Shown here one piece after another: positions 34,510-46,196 of a stretch of DNA of 64,000 bases. Location of the stretch: the NCBI GenBank assembly GCA_946811695.1, contig OX328124.1, forward strand, positions 95,627,304-95,691,303, in the 5' to 3' direction. The stretch comes from Gonocerus acuteangulatus (lineage: Eukaryota; Arthropoda; Insecta; Hemiptera; Coreidae). Below the pieces are notes generated by a model, which was not told the origin of the DNA, did not search any database, and saw nothing but the letters and a program-made list of their open reading frames with translations. How positions within the stretch are numbered: the first letter of the stretch is position 1; each line of letters begins with the position of its first letter. The translations under genes and the position numbers were made by a program.

Positions 34510-35985
34510 CACCTTATTCGCCAGTGATTTTCGCGAAAGTACAAGCACTCAAGCTATTTTATTGACACATCTGTTCCTATTTTTTTTTAAAGGTGAGTCG
34601 TACATGTCCATTACCATCTCCTCTACGGCAAGATTTTTTTTCAGAGAGCCCTATCCCAGCAAAAGTTCAAGCTTCCAAAGTTAGTTATCGACCAGGGACT
34701 CTCAGGTGGTCCTATTTCAGAGTCTACTGCTATAACCACTAATCCAATACCAGACCTCAGCTGGACCTAAATATAATTAAAACGCAGATATATTTTTCCT
34801 TTTCTGATGAAGTCCTTCAGAATAGTGAATTATTAACTAGGTTTCTGTTTGTCAAGAAATTAATTGATTGACTTGAAATGGAGACAAAGAGGTATTAATA
34901 ATTAACACCTTCAGTTAAAGATTAATTATTTATCGTCTTCAACCACACAGGAAGGTACATGAGAATCCCCTTCAACTGCAACCAGTTGATTCAAACTACA
35001 TATTCTGAGAATGAGACAATCTAAATTGAAATGCTTTAGGCCAATTGCTCTGTCGATTAAACACTCAATTCAATGAACGCCTATTCCCATTTTACAAGTC
35101 GCTACATATGAAATGTGCTCCAAACCAGGCCAATTTCCATTATTTGGCACGACAAACTTAGGCTGGGATTACATTTATATATTTCCTTCAAGAAAATAAT
35201 AAAAATTATTAAAAGCTAAAATAGTTCAGCAATCGCCAGAGCTTATGTACTCCATAGATGGTAATCAGTAATTTAGTTAATTGTATATTTAAATAAATAT
35301 CTAAAGTGCATAAACAGTTTTAGATGTTGTATTCAATACAAGGCACAACACACATTTATCCAAATCACTAAATTCACATCCTGGGTGAAATTCATGACTA
35401 ATGTTTTACAAGTGTCCCGAAATCGAAGGTTGACGACTCATCTCGCATCAAGAAGTGACGAAACAGTGTAAGGGGACATATACAACTTACACAGAAAGGT
35501 TTTTGTTAATGGACAAAGAGGACGATCAAATAAGATTTTAAAAAGTAGCTGTCACAGTAAAATTGGGACGAAAGGGTATTTCTGAGTAAATATCTAAATC
35601 CCGGAACGATTGGAGCAACGAATCAAATTTCTTGTGAAGAAAGCCTTGTCGGCCAGTATAATGGTACAAAATATTTTTTAGTCAAATTCAGTTATAACAA
35701 GATCTGGTAGCTCAATGCTAGGCTCATCCTGTCCAGTAAGTTAGGAGTCATCCCATGTGGTAAGTACAGTACGTCTAATTTCCGTTGACACCTTTGAGAA
35801 GAAAGTGGGAGACATTTTGTCCTGGAAAAGGATCCCCTAGCGAACGTAATTTTTTATTTGTTCTTGAGAGTTATAATGATACATAATATCCCAATATACA
35901 CCTCCTAACTTGAAAAAAAAACCTGGAATAAGGAAGAGTTCCCCTAAGCTCACCCATGGACTAATTTGCTTGTCAACGAACTCAT
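34510..35985. other. Unassigned AT-rich sequence
   Basis: No gene, RNA or clear repeat recognised. Confidence 0.4.
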
Positions 35986-35991
35986 CCATTT

Positions 35992-37092
35992 TTAGCGCGG
36001 TTCCTCCCTCCCCCATAGGGAGGAACCCCGCTTATAAGGTTGATCTCATGACGCAATCCAGAAGTGCCGACTAGAAAATTTTGCGTTTCAGAACCCCTAG
36101 AGACCGCCTTTCGTCTTCTACCTAGAGAGGTAGAAGACGAAAGGTCCAATTTTGATGAAATTTTGTACAAAAATCCGTCGTCCAATTTGAAAGGTCGAGT
36201 TCGTTAACCAGCAAAATCCGTCCACTGGAAGATGGCGTTTGGGGCGAAATTCGCGCAAAAAAAATCGTAACGCTTACGTTTTTGAGTTCATAAGCTTGTA
36301 ATCACTCGTTTTATAGGCTTTTTGGGCTAGGAAAACGAATGAAACAATTTTCAAGGCGATAGCTTTAACCGTTTTCGAGAAAATTGGAAAAATAGTTTTT
36401 GAATACCGTTTTTGGTTTGGGTACTTAGAATCATGGGATTCAGTTGAAACATTTTCTGCATGTTCTACATTCTTTAAAACTAATATGTTGAAATTTGTGT
36501 TACGTTTGGAGTTAAGGAAGGGTTAGAATAAAATAATTTATTAACAGACATAAAAAGTTTTGGTAACTTTGTATACTTTCCTTAATATCTCGAAAAAGGT
36601 TGAGAATCTTGGTAAACGGAAGAATACCATTAGAAAGCTTACTAAATGCTCTACAAAAAAAGTTCTGATGAAAGTTTTGATTAGACGATGTCAATCGGAG
36701 AAATAAGTGTTTAAAACTTTAAAGTAATTTATTTCGCTTATTCGAACTGTTCTTTTTGTCTGTTTAATTCCTTGTTATTTTTAAATTGCTTATAGTCGGA
36801 TAATGTATTTGACAATAAAACAGATTAAGTAAAATAAGAAGATCAATTTATTGTTAAAAATGTAGCGTTCAAAGAGAGAGATCCCAAGGCTTTCCAAATG
36901 CCTCTGAGCGGAGGCCTTTCTAGCCGACTTATGGGTTGGCCGACCCATACAGGTAAGATCATAAATCAAGACTTTTCACGACTGGTGGAACCAAAATAAT
37001 AACTGATTCTATTTTAATATTTCCAAATTAGACTAGGGATAAGAGCGGAACCGCGCTAAGATGATGCAGTTCTTGCGAGTCGGACTTTTCTG
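35992..37092 (+). repeat. R-family dispersed repeat, complete copy 2
   Basis: Starts TTTTAGCGCGGTTCCTCCC and ends GGAACCGCGCTAAGATGATG plus CAGTTCTTGCGAGTCGGAC. It matches 13073-14185 with few changes and long identical runs, so the two are recent relatives. One difference is sharp: 36103-36141 holds a perfect hairpin (CCTTTCGTCTTCTACCT and AGGTAGAAGACGAAAGG with a 4-nt loop) in place of about 65 bp in the other copy. The TAGCGCGGTT and AACCGCGCTA ends form a short inverted repeat. No coding domain is seen. Confidence 0.75.
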
Positions 37093-37519
37093 TGGATGCA
37101 GATTACTGAGTTCGGTTAAAAAAAAACTGCGGCTCCTATCGTTATTTTTAGTTTCCAGCCTAAACTACATTCATTCGTAGCATAACTACATTCTTTCTAA
37201 ATGTTCTAACAATAATAATTGAGTGAGCTCGTTTAAAAAGAAAATAAAGAAAAAACGATGTATATTTATTATATGTCTTTGTGAGGTGTTTTATTAGTGT
37301 AAGCGGCTCCTAAGACTTAGATACAGCTCCTAAGTCATAGATACTAAGCTTAGATGCTGACATTGAGTAAATAATGTTTTTTATAACTACGTCAAGTTTT
37401 GCGAGGACATAAACTCATATATTTTTTTTCCCTTCACTTAAACAACAATTTTTATATCTGATTTAGTTAATATTTTCTACGGACTGTACTTTTTTAAAAA
37501 TAAAAACCTAAATCTTCAT

Positions 37520-37724
37520 ACGAAGACAGGTATAGTTGGGATTCGGCTAGGAGAAAAAACGTCAGACTTTCAAAAAGAAATCTGTATTTTGGACGTTTCG
37601 ACTGCAACAATGGAAACGTCCAAAATACAGATTTCTTTTTGAAAGTCTGACGTTTTTTCTCCTAGCCGAATCCCAACTATACCTGTCTTCGTATCTCTAC
37701 AGCGGCTAACTATCTCCATCTACA
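37520..37724. mobile_element. Small fold-back element, near-perfect palindrome
   Basis: A 205-bp element flanked by a 12-bp duplication CTAAATCTTCAT (37508-37519 and 37725-37736). TATAGTTGGGATTCGGCTAG through GGACGTTTC on the left is mirrored exactly by GAAACGTCC through CTAGCCGAATCCCAACTATA on the right, around a 13-nt centre. Stem II of the hammerhead-like core has been lost and only GAAACGTC remains. The right side carries the extra end CAGCGGCTAACTATCTCC. The exact match of the arms suggests recent formation. Confidence 0.8.
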
Positions 37725-38519
37725 CTAAATCTTCATTTTCCTTAAATAAGTCCAACTTTTGTGGCACTAGTATTCAAAATTCATGAGGCTAGAATTATTT
37801 TTCCCCCTAGAAAGTAGAATGCATTGTTGGAAGAAGAATAAACCAACTTCGCCCATGAAAGGGACAGCGTCCTCAAGTACTCAAACAACTTTCCTGCGCA
37901 ACGAACTACAAATTGGAAGGATTTTCAGAAAATTATCTCAACTTTACTTTTTTTTATATCCTCAGTGAAAAGTTTGTATATTTCACGCATCGTTTGTCTC
38001 CAAGCTCGGAGAGAGTTTTGTAAATTCTCATTTAAAAAAAAAAATAAGTATTCTACGTATTAAAATGTTAGAGGTTTCATTCTGACTTAGAAAGAAGTAA
38101 ATCGTTGTCGCTGTGCAGAATAAAGAATAATAAATAATTTATATAAATCACTTATTTGTAATGTAGGGTAACAACTTCATAATAATAGATAGATAGATAT
38201 GGATTTTGACGCTCTACTACTAGGTTATTTGCGTCTTCCAATATATCGGTTAGAAAAGGTTTGGGTTCTGTATTACAAATTTTTGGCTTATTTAATTATA
38301 TTTTGAGAGTTTCATGAGTTTGAGAGATAGGTGTAGTTCTTTAGATGTATGTGATGATGAGATGTTTTTTATATTATTGTATATCGCTACTATATTACTA
38401 TTACTATACTATTTCATAAAATAAGATCATTATATTATTGTCTTAAAACCAAATATGGAAATTATAACTTAAACTAAGACTAATTATAAACTTTTCTCTA
38501 ACATAAAAAATTAATTGAG

Positions 38520-38705
38520 AGGAGATCGTTGACCGTGGATGATTCAAGGTAGGGATTGTCGGGGTTCGGTCACTGCGACTTAATAAAACTACATTTTGCC
38601 GTGAAAATGGTTTTATTGTTGCCGACGTTTCGGCTTGAACTTCAAGCCTTCATCAGGGCGATGAGAAGATTGAGAACTATACCTCACAGATGCGGGATCA
38701 TTTCT
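38520..38705 (-). mobile_element. Single-ended copy of the 1540-2390 family
   Basis: TTGAGAGGAGATCGTTGACC is the reversed terminal end. Then come AAGGTAGGGATTGTCGGGGT, CCGACGTTTCGGCTTGAACT and TCAAGCCTTCATCAGGGC (the hammerhead-like core at 38624-38656, minus strand), and GATGAGAAGATTGAGAACTA, which matches the interior near 1964. No second arm follows, so this is one unit rather than an inverted pair. Confidence 0.7.
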
Positions 38706-38724
38706 CTCGAGAAAGATCAATAGA

Positions 38725-38925
38725 CGAAAATTTGAAGGTTTTGTGTATTTATTAAGTAGTGTAAATAACAATTCCAGTTGCTCAAATGTAAGAGAGCAGA
38801 ACTAGTCATGTTTTTATTTTATTTTTGTAGGTTATTTTAAGCAAATTATTCAGGAATGCAGTCGGCATTACCCAAATTCTGAGGAAAGTGCTTAGTTACA
38901 CCAGCAATTGCGTGACGGACTTTTA
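38725..38925 (+). repeat. R2-type right end
   Basis: AAGGTTTTGTGTATTTATTA, CAAATGTAAGAGAGCAGAAC, TTTTAAGCAAATTATTCAGG and GTGCTTAGTTACACCAGCAA-TTGCGTGACGGAC repeat the order at 22045-22290. Confidence 0.55.
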
Positions 38926-39339
38926 ATTACTTTAATTATAAATTTACTTAGACCATTGCACTAAAAATAATGTATCCCACACTACTGGTAATGTATATAC
39001 TTTTCTTAAAGCATTAGGGTTCACTGTAAGTTTTGTTCTTCCTATGGTTTTGCCCCCAAACTAAGAGCCTCCCGCATTAGGACTAACGCTAGAAAGGGTT
39101 GGCGTGTTCTCGTGCAGTGCTGACCCTCAACACTACATAATGAGACTGTTTATCTCCAACCTGCCTACACTTTACAATACCAAGTCATGGATTCAGAGCT
39201 CACCGTACCTTTTCGTTTACTCATTCCACTAGTCGCTGTACTTCTGGAATTATGTATTCGAGTCATTTTCGACCATTAAATATCTTACAAGAACGTTCAA
39301 AAACGAAAGAATCTAAAAAAGCCTTTTCAACTTATTTTC

Positions 39340-39440
39340 TCCCTCCCTATAAGAGGCAAACCCCGCTTATGACGTTGAAACAATCACGCAATTGTTAAAG
39401 CGGTCAAGAAATCCAGACTTTTCATGCCAATGCGTACAAA
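39340..39440 (+). repeat. R-family left end, decayed
   Basis: CTCCCTCCCTATAAGAGG, CAAACCCCGCTTATGACG and TCACGCAATTGTTAAAGC follow the R left end. The body is missing and unassigned AT-rich sequence follows. Confidence 0.5.
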
Positions 39441-39835
39441 ATCTCACGTCAAAAAAAAGTAATTAAAAATAATAACCACAGTAATGCAGGTTTACTATTT
39501 CATTTTAATTGTAATGGGAAAACTAAAATTTGCAAATTCGCTATAAAAAAAAAGAAAAGTGAATTGCGGCCGTATATCTGCTAAAAAAAATAAATGACAA
39601 TTTTTTTTATCGGATATAAAACTGTTAAATTAATCAAACAGACAGTCAATTTTCAACTTATAATCGTTTTAAGTCAACTGCACAAGCACGATTTTAAACA
39701 ACATCCAATCAATTGCAAAGGTGAAGTAAAAGTAGAAAATTACATTATATCAAAAAAATGGGATAAAATAAAGTTTCGGATTTTACAACGTAGGATTCGA
39801 ATCTGTGAAAAGGATGGCATGATTCATTTGAAAAT

Positions 39836-39838
<3 letters not shown>

Positions 39839-39900
<62 letters not shown>
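39839..39900. repeat. (CA)n-(TA)n microsatellite
   Basis: Five CA units then about 24 TA units. The 122-codon frame at 39594-39962 is open largely because of this tract. Confidence 0.95.
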
Positions 39901-39902
<2 letters not shown>

Positions 39903-40631
39903 GCACATATTATTGATTGTTACTTTAGGAAGCGTATCACAAGTCGAAATTATTGGATTTAGTTTCGTACTCACTATAGCACAACTTGGCAACTACCATA
40001 ATATCCTTCTTACCTGTAAAAAAAAAGAAATATATATTACTAAATAGTCGAAAGTAGCACAGAGGTTCGATACTAATAAGAGTAAAGAAATGTAGACAGT
40101 TAACAGATAAGTCCCACATTCTAAAGCGTATTCATTAATACAGTGAAACCTCCCTTAACGGACACCTTCCTACAGCGGACACCTCTTTTAACGGACATTT
40201 TCTCACAGTCCCGAATTTTTCTATAGGTAAAATAAACCTCTATATTGCGGACACCTCTGTATAAAGGACACGGACAGTAAAACCTGATTTTTTACCTCCT
40301 TACTACGGACAATCCCAGCTAATGCTATTTATAGAAGCATTCCCATCGGTGTAGGTTTCCAGAAAAATGCGTTAACAATAACAAACTCTTTGAAAGAATA
40401 AGATATATATATAGAATAGTGACTAGTAATATCTTCCTAACCATTTCACAATAGGAACCCCTTCCTTTTCAGCAGAAGCATATGATTTCCCCACTGGCAG
40501 ATTACTATTGTTTTGCCTACGCGGTATCACGGTTCCAGGAATATTCCAAAAGTCTGTTCGGTTCACATTCCTTCCGCAGAACTTCCCCTCGCTTCACTTA
40601 TCAGTTTTTCTTTTTAGCTATTGTTGAGTAA

Positions 40632-40910
40632 ATATCGTGCTTTCTCTTTAATATATCTACTTGGAAATCTCTGACACTTAAAGAAAAAATTGATGTGATA
40701 ACATTTTCCAATCGCGAAAAATGTGGTGTGCGTAAAGTTGACGAGTTTTTTAAGATAGAGAAAACACAAGCAGCAGAAATATTGAAAAAGAAAGATGAAA
40801 TTTTGAAGAAATGGACGGAAAATTGTGACAAAAATTTTGTCCGAGAACTAAGAACTTCTTTATGCTTTAAACGTTTTAGAATAAAAACTTTTTTTAAGTT
40901 TATACTTATT
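40632..40910 (+). pseudogene. Tigger-like transposase N-terminal (HTH) remnant
   Basis: The frame encodes WKSLTLKEKIDVITFSNREK, then VRKVDEFF and KTQAAEILKKKDEILKKWTE. This matches the first (psq/CENP-B N-type) helix-turn-helix of pogo-group transposases, where KA-L-L-EK--VI starts helix 1 and GKTQ---I-KNKE-IL forms the recognition helix; here E replaces the usual G before KTQ. About 55 recognisable residues are followed by roughly 20 unrelated ones, after which the frame enters the SINE poly-T. There is no in-frame ATG at the expected place, and the second HTH and DDE domain are missing. It is a relic of the element's own gene. Confidence 0.75.
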
Positions 40911-41101
40911 TTTTTTTTTATTTTTTTTTTTTTTTTTACGGCGCATCTACATCTAGGTCATTAGCGCCGACATCCAGGGTACAGCGAGGAATTTTCCCAG
41001 CGAGCCCTGAGATGAGAAAATTCCTGCCGGAGGTGGGAATCGAACCCACCATCTCCCGCTTATGAATCCAAGTCGCTAGCCAATAGACCACGGGAGACCC
41101 C
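40911..41101 (-). mobile_element. tRNA-derived SINE (type A), full length, nested in Tigger
   Basis: On the minus strand it starts GGGTCTCCCGTGGTCTATTG (A box), with GTGGGTTCGATTCCCACC (B box) about 35 nt later. A hairpin-capable body follows (GGAATTTTCTCATC and GGGAAAATTCC), then the 36-nt tail GGCGCTAATGACCTAGATGT-AGATGCGCC and poly(A). A 13-bp target duplication GTTTATACTTATT lies at 40898-40910 and 41102-41114. The head looks like a tRNA with a GTGGTCTA A box, but I cannot fix the parent tRNA. Because it lies inside the Tigger element it is the younger of the two. Confidence 0.9.
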
Positions 41102-41309
41102 GTTTATACTTATTGAACTTCTTTCTATATACTTTAAAAAAACTTGTTATGGAAAATTATTAAATGGTTAATTAAAACATGAGTTAAATATACAAATTCG
41201 GTACGTATCCATTTCGACCAACACCTCTGTATAGCGGACACCTCTCTACAGTGGACAACTTTTGTTCTCCCAGAGGTGTCCGCTACAGAGAGGTTTCACT
41301 GTATTTGTG

Positions 41310-42310
41310 AAGTTGTGTTAGTTTATTTACTTCAAACATGATCATCTATCAGGCGAGATCAAGTCGTGTGAGAATCGTACAAACACATTATTACAAAGTG
41401 TACGAAACGTGACTATTAAAAAATATATCATATGAGTGAACTTTTCACAGAGAACAGCCATTTCATAAACAACATTTAAAACACACAGCTAAAGAATAAG
41501 TTTAATATTACGCTCTTAAATTGTTTCTGATATCTGGCATCAATATATTTTAACTATAGAAATGTTTATATTAATTTGTAAAGTACATTCATTTGTACAT
41601 TTTCATATATAAAAAGTATTATTTTTACTAGTTATAAATAAGAAAATCCCGGTTATGACACTCGAACGTAAAATAAATAAAAACATTATTTCTTTGTGTT
41701 AGAAAAATAAGACATAAATTTTCGTGAAGATGTCAATAGTCCGTTTCGGACTTGCGTTGCACTTGTAACAACATAGACTCAACAATGAAAACAAATTTTA
41801 ATGATTAGGAAAACATAATTCAGGGAGATGATAAACTTTCAATGTTTTTTGTTTTGTTTTTTTATAGAGTTCCTACATGAAATATAACATAAATTGTAAA
41901 CGTCGGGTCCACGCAGCTGTGGAATGACATAAGAAAGGACAGAATCAGGGATCGATTTCAATTAAAAAATAATAATGGGAAACAAAGTATAAAACTAAAT
42001 TACAAAATAACTCAGATACCGACTGTATGCGGAGAGAGAAAAACCTCGCTGTTCAGTTCTCGACTAACAGTACATGTAAATCAGCCGACAGAACGGAACA
42101 TGAGAACAACTAACCAATCTTTCATTGACCTCGTTCAGTATTTATAGTCAGAAACTGGCAGGAACACATCAACAAAAATCCTCCAATCATTCTAATACAA
42201 AGTACCCAGAATAGTGACAAATGCTTATTGGCTCGAACCAAACAGCCAGAAAGTTACCATTTTTCACTAAAACAGAAAGTACTAACGAAATTGTTTAGAT
42301 TATCTTTTTA
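41310..42310. other. Unassigned AT-rich sequence
   Basis: No gene or clear repeat. The segment 41900-42130 is slightly GC-richer and unrecognised. Confidence 0.4.
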
Positions 42311-42318
42311 GTCAGACA

Positions 42319-42577
42319 CGTGGGCGTATATAAGGGGGCTGATGAGACTGCAGCTCCCTGAAATTTTGATTTAATCGGTAAAAATGAGTCATAAACACCT
42401 CAAAAATAAATTAAATATGACCACTTGGGTCAGAGATTTTTTTTGGGTGCAATAGCATTTTAGTTGGCTAATTATTGAAAGGTCTAGCTTGTTAAGTTCT
42501 AGGTTGTTAGGATTCCATACCCCCAAATCCTGAGGTGCTCCTAGGGCCCAAGTGAAATTATTTTTTATCTACGCCGC
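42319..42577 (+). mobile_element. MITE with GGGCGTATATAAG ends, copy 1
   Basis: ACGTGGGCGTATATAAGGGG, TTTGATTTAATCGGTAAAAA, AAAAATAAATTAAATATGAC, GCATTTTAGTTGGCTAA and TTTTATCTACGCCG follow the same order as the reversed copy at 54624-54869. The ends are a short inverted repeat (GGGCGTA/TACGCC). A decayed 8-bp duplication (AGTCAGAC/GGTCAGCT) is possible. hAT-type is likely. Confidence 0.6.
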
Positions 42578-42579
42578 TG

Positions 42580-43115
42580 GTCAGCTGGGAATTCAAGTTC
42601 TTGAACACGATAACTTGACAGCGATCTTGTGCATATTCCGGTTTCATGTTTAATACAGTAAAGAACTACCGCTTAATTTTCTTTGTAGCTAAAGGCAATA
42701 ACTTTTACCAAACCCTGCTCATCGAAATCTTAATGTTTACGATTCTGAGCGAAGAGCAAGATGACAAACCCTTTTAGCTTGATGATTCCCTTAATGGACA
42801 TTAATAAATGACATTGTGTATTTAATGGCATACCATTAGGAGTAAGGCCATGCTAAAAGGGGGCAGTGATGTGTGTGATTAGACTGCATATTCGGAGAAT
42901 GCTGAGCTAGGATGCTGGTGGTGCACTCATTCTCCAAGGTTAGGCAAGTCCTACTCAGCAACAGGCCTATCACACTTTCTGCACATCATTGGGATATCTT
43001 AATTTTATACCAAGAACACAAAATCCGATACTTGAGGTTGGTACTCTGGACAGACTTTTTGTCTTCAAATCTTCAACGCTTCCGTCTACTAGGCCCCAAG
43101 ATGACCTCCAATTAT
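42580..43115. other. Unassigned sequence, no gene seen
   Basis: The frames at 42912-43157 and 42989-43219 run into the neighbouring (TA)n and have no known domain. Confidence 0.35.
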
Positions 43116-43118
43116 TTA

Positions 43119-43123
<5 letters not shown>

Positions 43124-43159
<36 letters not shown>

Positions 43160-43167
43160 CTTAGAGA

Positions 43168-43215
<48 letters not shown>
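43124..43215. repeat. Two (TA)n microsatellite tracts
   Basis: 43124-43156 and 43169-43215, separated by AATCTTAGAGAAGA. A further tract lies at 43502-43533. Confidence 0.95.
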
Positions 43216-43218
<3 letters not shown>

Positions 43219-43497
43219 GTTTACACTATTCAATGGTTTTCGGTTTTAGCAATAAATTGTTTTTTAATAATTACAAATTATTCTCAACTTTCTGCAAAGA
43301 AATTATTCAACGATTGAGTGAAAAATGAAAAATTGCATTTTTATTGAAGTAAAGCGGACCTTACTGAATATATAAGTTTATTTTTTTACTCCTTGTTGTA
43401 TACTAATTGTTTTAAGTTAACGTGAATTATATGTAAACCTAACTAAAATACTAAATTCAACAAAATTAACTAAGATAAGAAAAAAAAACATACATGT

Positions 43498-43535
<38 letters not shown>

Positions 43536-43750
43536 TATATATAAACTTGGTATAAAATTGGTCCGATAAAAAGCAAAATCAGTTCATTAGCATTGGGGTT
43601 ACAATACGCACCAACACTGATCAACATATTAATTTTTCTGTAATGCCCGACTGTTTGCTTTTTTGGAACGAAAATCGGCATTTAAAGTTCCAAACTAATG
43701 ACAAAGGTATGGTGTGAAAATATCGAAACTCAGTGCATTATGAGTTAAGA

Positions 43751-44469
43751 ATTCAAGGAATATTTTTATTTCGGCTAGTAAAACAGTCAGAGTTTCGGAG
43801 AAATCTATAATTTGGACATTTTCGCTTGTTCTTTGCAAGCCTTCTCCAGCAAAAAATCCCGAAGGGGGGAGCAAGAACAAAGGTACCGGTTAGATGGACT
43901 TGAAATACAAGTAAAGGAGAATGAAAAGATAAGAAAAATCTATAACTGTTCGGGTTCACAGTTTCAAACCCGAGACCTCCGAACTGTGAGTCCTAGACGA
44001 TTTTAACTTAGCCTATGACTCTCCCTGGATTAAGACCTACATATGTACCCAGTTTGGTCGTAATCATTCAAACGGTGTGGATTTGTATAAGGAACAAACA
44101 TACAGACTGTCAGCTGGTAGACGATTTTGACCAAGCCTACGAAACTTCCCGGATCAAGACCTACCTGTGTGCCAAGTTTGGTGAAAATCCGCCAAACGGT
44201 GTGGATTTGTATAAGGAACATACAGACAGAGGCGTAATTTTTATATATAGAGATAGATAAAAGATAATTTCTTTACATCTACCTCGTGATCACCTAACTT
44301 GTATCTTTGTTATTTTTCCGCCTCCTAGTGATTTACTGCCGAAAAAGGCGGCCAAAGAGCACGGGGAAACGTCCGAATTATAAATCGTTCCCGAAAATCT
44401 TACAATCTAAGCCGAAACCCAACTATTCCTTGATTTGATGTTACCTCTACGGCTAAATATTTGCATCTA
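43751..44469. mobile_element. Fold-back element with internal tRNA-like and tandem segments
   Basis: Arms: left TTCGGCTAGTAAAACAGTCA and TTGGACATTTTCGCTTG-TTCTTTGCAAGCC; right GGGGAAACGTCCGAATTATA and TAAGCCGAAACCCAACTATT, with the extended end CTCTACGGCTAAATATTTGC. An imperfect 13-bp repeat (ATTATGAGTTAAG/ATTACGAGTTAGA) flanks it. Inside, 43955-44000 on the minus strand has CACAGTTCGGAGGTCTCGGG and TTTGAAAC, a tRNA-like B box. Then follow two tandem copies of about 125 bp (44000-44220), each ending GGTGTGGATTTGTATAAGGA with ACATACAGAC, like the 3' end of RTE-type retroelements. Confidence 0.6.
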
Positions 44470-44499
44470 ATTACGAGTTAGAGTAAACCAGAACCACAC

Positions 44500-44960
44500 T
44501 CCAAGATAGGATGTAAATATGCACCTGCGGGGTATAATTTTGTTTACATTCAACTAAACTAGTAGTGTTTCATACGAAGGAAATAAGTTAAAGTAGATAT
44601 TTATCTGAAAACCTTAATCTAGACATTCAAATGTCATAAGGCTGGAGGTCATTGGTTACACGAGCCCAGCTCCAAGCCGGTTCATCGGTCACGAGACTAA
44701 AAATAGATTTTGGCGGAGAATTTTATCGGAATAAAAAATGTTCATGATTAAAATGATTTTTCTGATGATGGAAATCACTCAAAGTGAGAAAGATGGTGGG
44801 TTCGTATCTTTATGTGCTAAGTGTCTTCCTAAGTGAAGTAGCATATGGAAGAGATACTTCGCCTTAGTCCTAAAATAGAGCTTTGCATTTACAACACATT
44901 TTTCTCTTTATTAAACAGACAAAATATTTGGTGTAATAAAGCCAACTGTAGAACCTTGGT
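44500..44960. other. Unassigned sequence, no gene seen
   Basis: No recognisable gene or repeat. Confidence 0.4.
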
Positions 44961-44965
44961 CGAAA

Positions 44966-45141
44966 CATAAATGCCTCCTAACAAGGAGAGACCAAGTCAT
45001 GTTGACCAAACTATGGATTGGACACTCATTCCTGACAAACTTACTTAATAGAAAAGACAGAGAAATCTGCAAAAAATTGCAACAGGACTTTTACTATAAA
45101 ACATTTACTTGCAGGCAGATAAATCAACTTCACATTCCTTA
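44966..45141 (+). pseudogene. LINE C-terminal relic (downstream of RNase H)
   Basis: The frame encodes LLTRRDQVMLTKLWIGHSFL then TNLLNRKDREIC, ending in a stop. LINEs of the I/Jockey/R1 group carry R-EEVVL-RLRIGHT-LTH-YLL near the C-terminus, just before a Cys/His motif, and this lines up closely (RRDQVMLTKLWIGHS). Downstream, in other frames, IQELLTEDIYNQ resembles the closing LRDLL-ED-- segment. About 60 codons survive; frameshifts and the absence of upstream domains mark it as a dead fragment. The AT-rich sequence to about 45370 may be its 3' end. Confidence 0.65.
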
Positions 45142-45369
45142 AGACATTCAAGAACTACTAACAGAGGACATATACAATCAAGAGCCAACAAATAAAAATA
45201 ATACTTCAACACTTTCAAGAAATAAATATCACTCCTAAAATTTAACAAGTATACTACGATTATACCCGTATCTCGGAATCAATTTTAATCCTGAAAATCT
45301 CAACAGCCTGAGGTAATTTTTAATTTGATCTCTCACTCTAAATAAAAGTTTTTATTTATTTTTTTAGTA

Positions 45370-45815
45370 TTTTATTTTATTACATATTTATGCCCACACA
45401 CTTAAAATGTGTTAAGATAATTAATATAATTTCTATTTTTATCTCATTTCATTCTATTGAGTTATTTTTTTTTTTTTTTAAGGGATGCTGCTTTTCTTGT
45501 TTTCCTGATTATTACTTTGCCTAATATTTATGCTCATTGTCAAATCTTTTATATAATTTATAGTATTTTCTCAATAATTGATTATTCTTATTTTATTCTT
45601 TCACGTAGAAATTTTGAACAGGTCTTCGCTAAAGAGAAGAAAAGCAAAATTAATTTCGTTGATTTTGTCAATGAATGATTCTCGTCTGTCATTCTTAAAG
45701 TTGATTTTTTGTAAGAGCTTTTGATTTTCAAGTAAGTTTACTATGTATTTTTTAAATTATAACTGGATATGTATGAGTATAATTGTACTGAGCGAATCGT
45801 TTTAGTGTTAGATAC
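45370..45815. other. Unassigned AT-rich sequence
   Basis: The open stretch 45457-45678 is very A/T-rich and hydrophobic by composition. No domain. Confidence 0.4.
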
Positions 45816-45827
45816 TCATAAATAAAT

Positions 45828-46140
45828 TAGACCTGGGCATAATTTATTTGAAATAATATTTTCGGAATAAATCATGAAATAACCTTAACAGATTATTTCA
45901 GAAATAATTTATTTTATAATTTTTTTTAAATATTATTTCGGAAATAATTATTTCAAGGATTAAATTATTTCATGATTAATGATATCTTTATTCCCGAAAT
46001 GATTATTTGATGGAATAATATATTCTGATATCTTAATTTATTCAAAAAAAATCCTCTAAATACATGTTTTCCTGTGAAGCCTCATTGAGCTGTGTTGGCG
46101 ATAATGGCCCTGATGTCGATGGGTTGTAGAAAATAAAAAC

Positions 46141-46196
<56 letters not shown>

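Larger units (their letters stand above)
40141..41301 (+). mobile_element. pogo/Tigger-type DNA transposon
   Basis: Ends CAGTGAAACCTCCCTTAACG and CGCTACAGAGAGGTTTCACTG are inverted repeats of the CAGTGAAACCTC type used by Tigger elements. TA lies immediately outside both ends (40139-40140, 41302-41303), the expected target duplication. Sub-terminal ACGGACACC/GCGGACACCTC words recur several times in both arms. It is 1161 bp long, of which about 204 bp are a nested SINE and its duplicated target. A transposase remnant is inside; the catalytic DDE region is absent, so it is non-autonomous by internal deletion. Confidence 0.9.

Noticed and set aside
39594..39962. 122-codon open frame
   Set aside because: It is open mainly because it runs through a (TA)n tract; no domain and no partner exon.
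40970..41100. Genuine tRNA gene on the minus strand
   Set aside because: A and B boxes are good, but the acceptor stem does not close and the sequence continues into SINE body, stem-loop tail and poly(A) with a target duplication.
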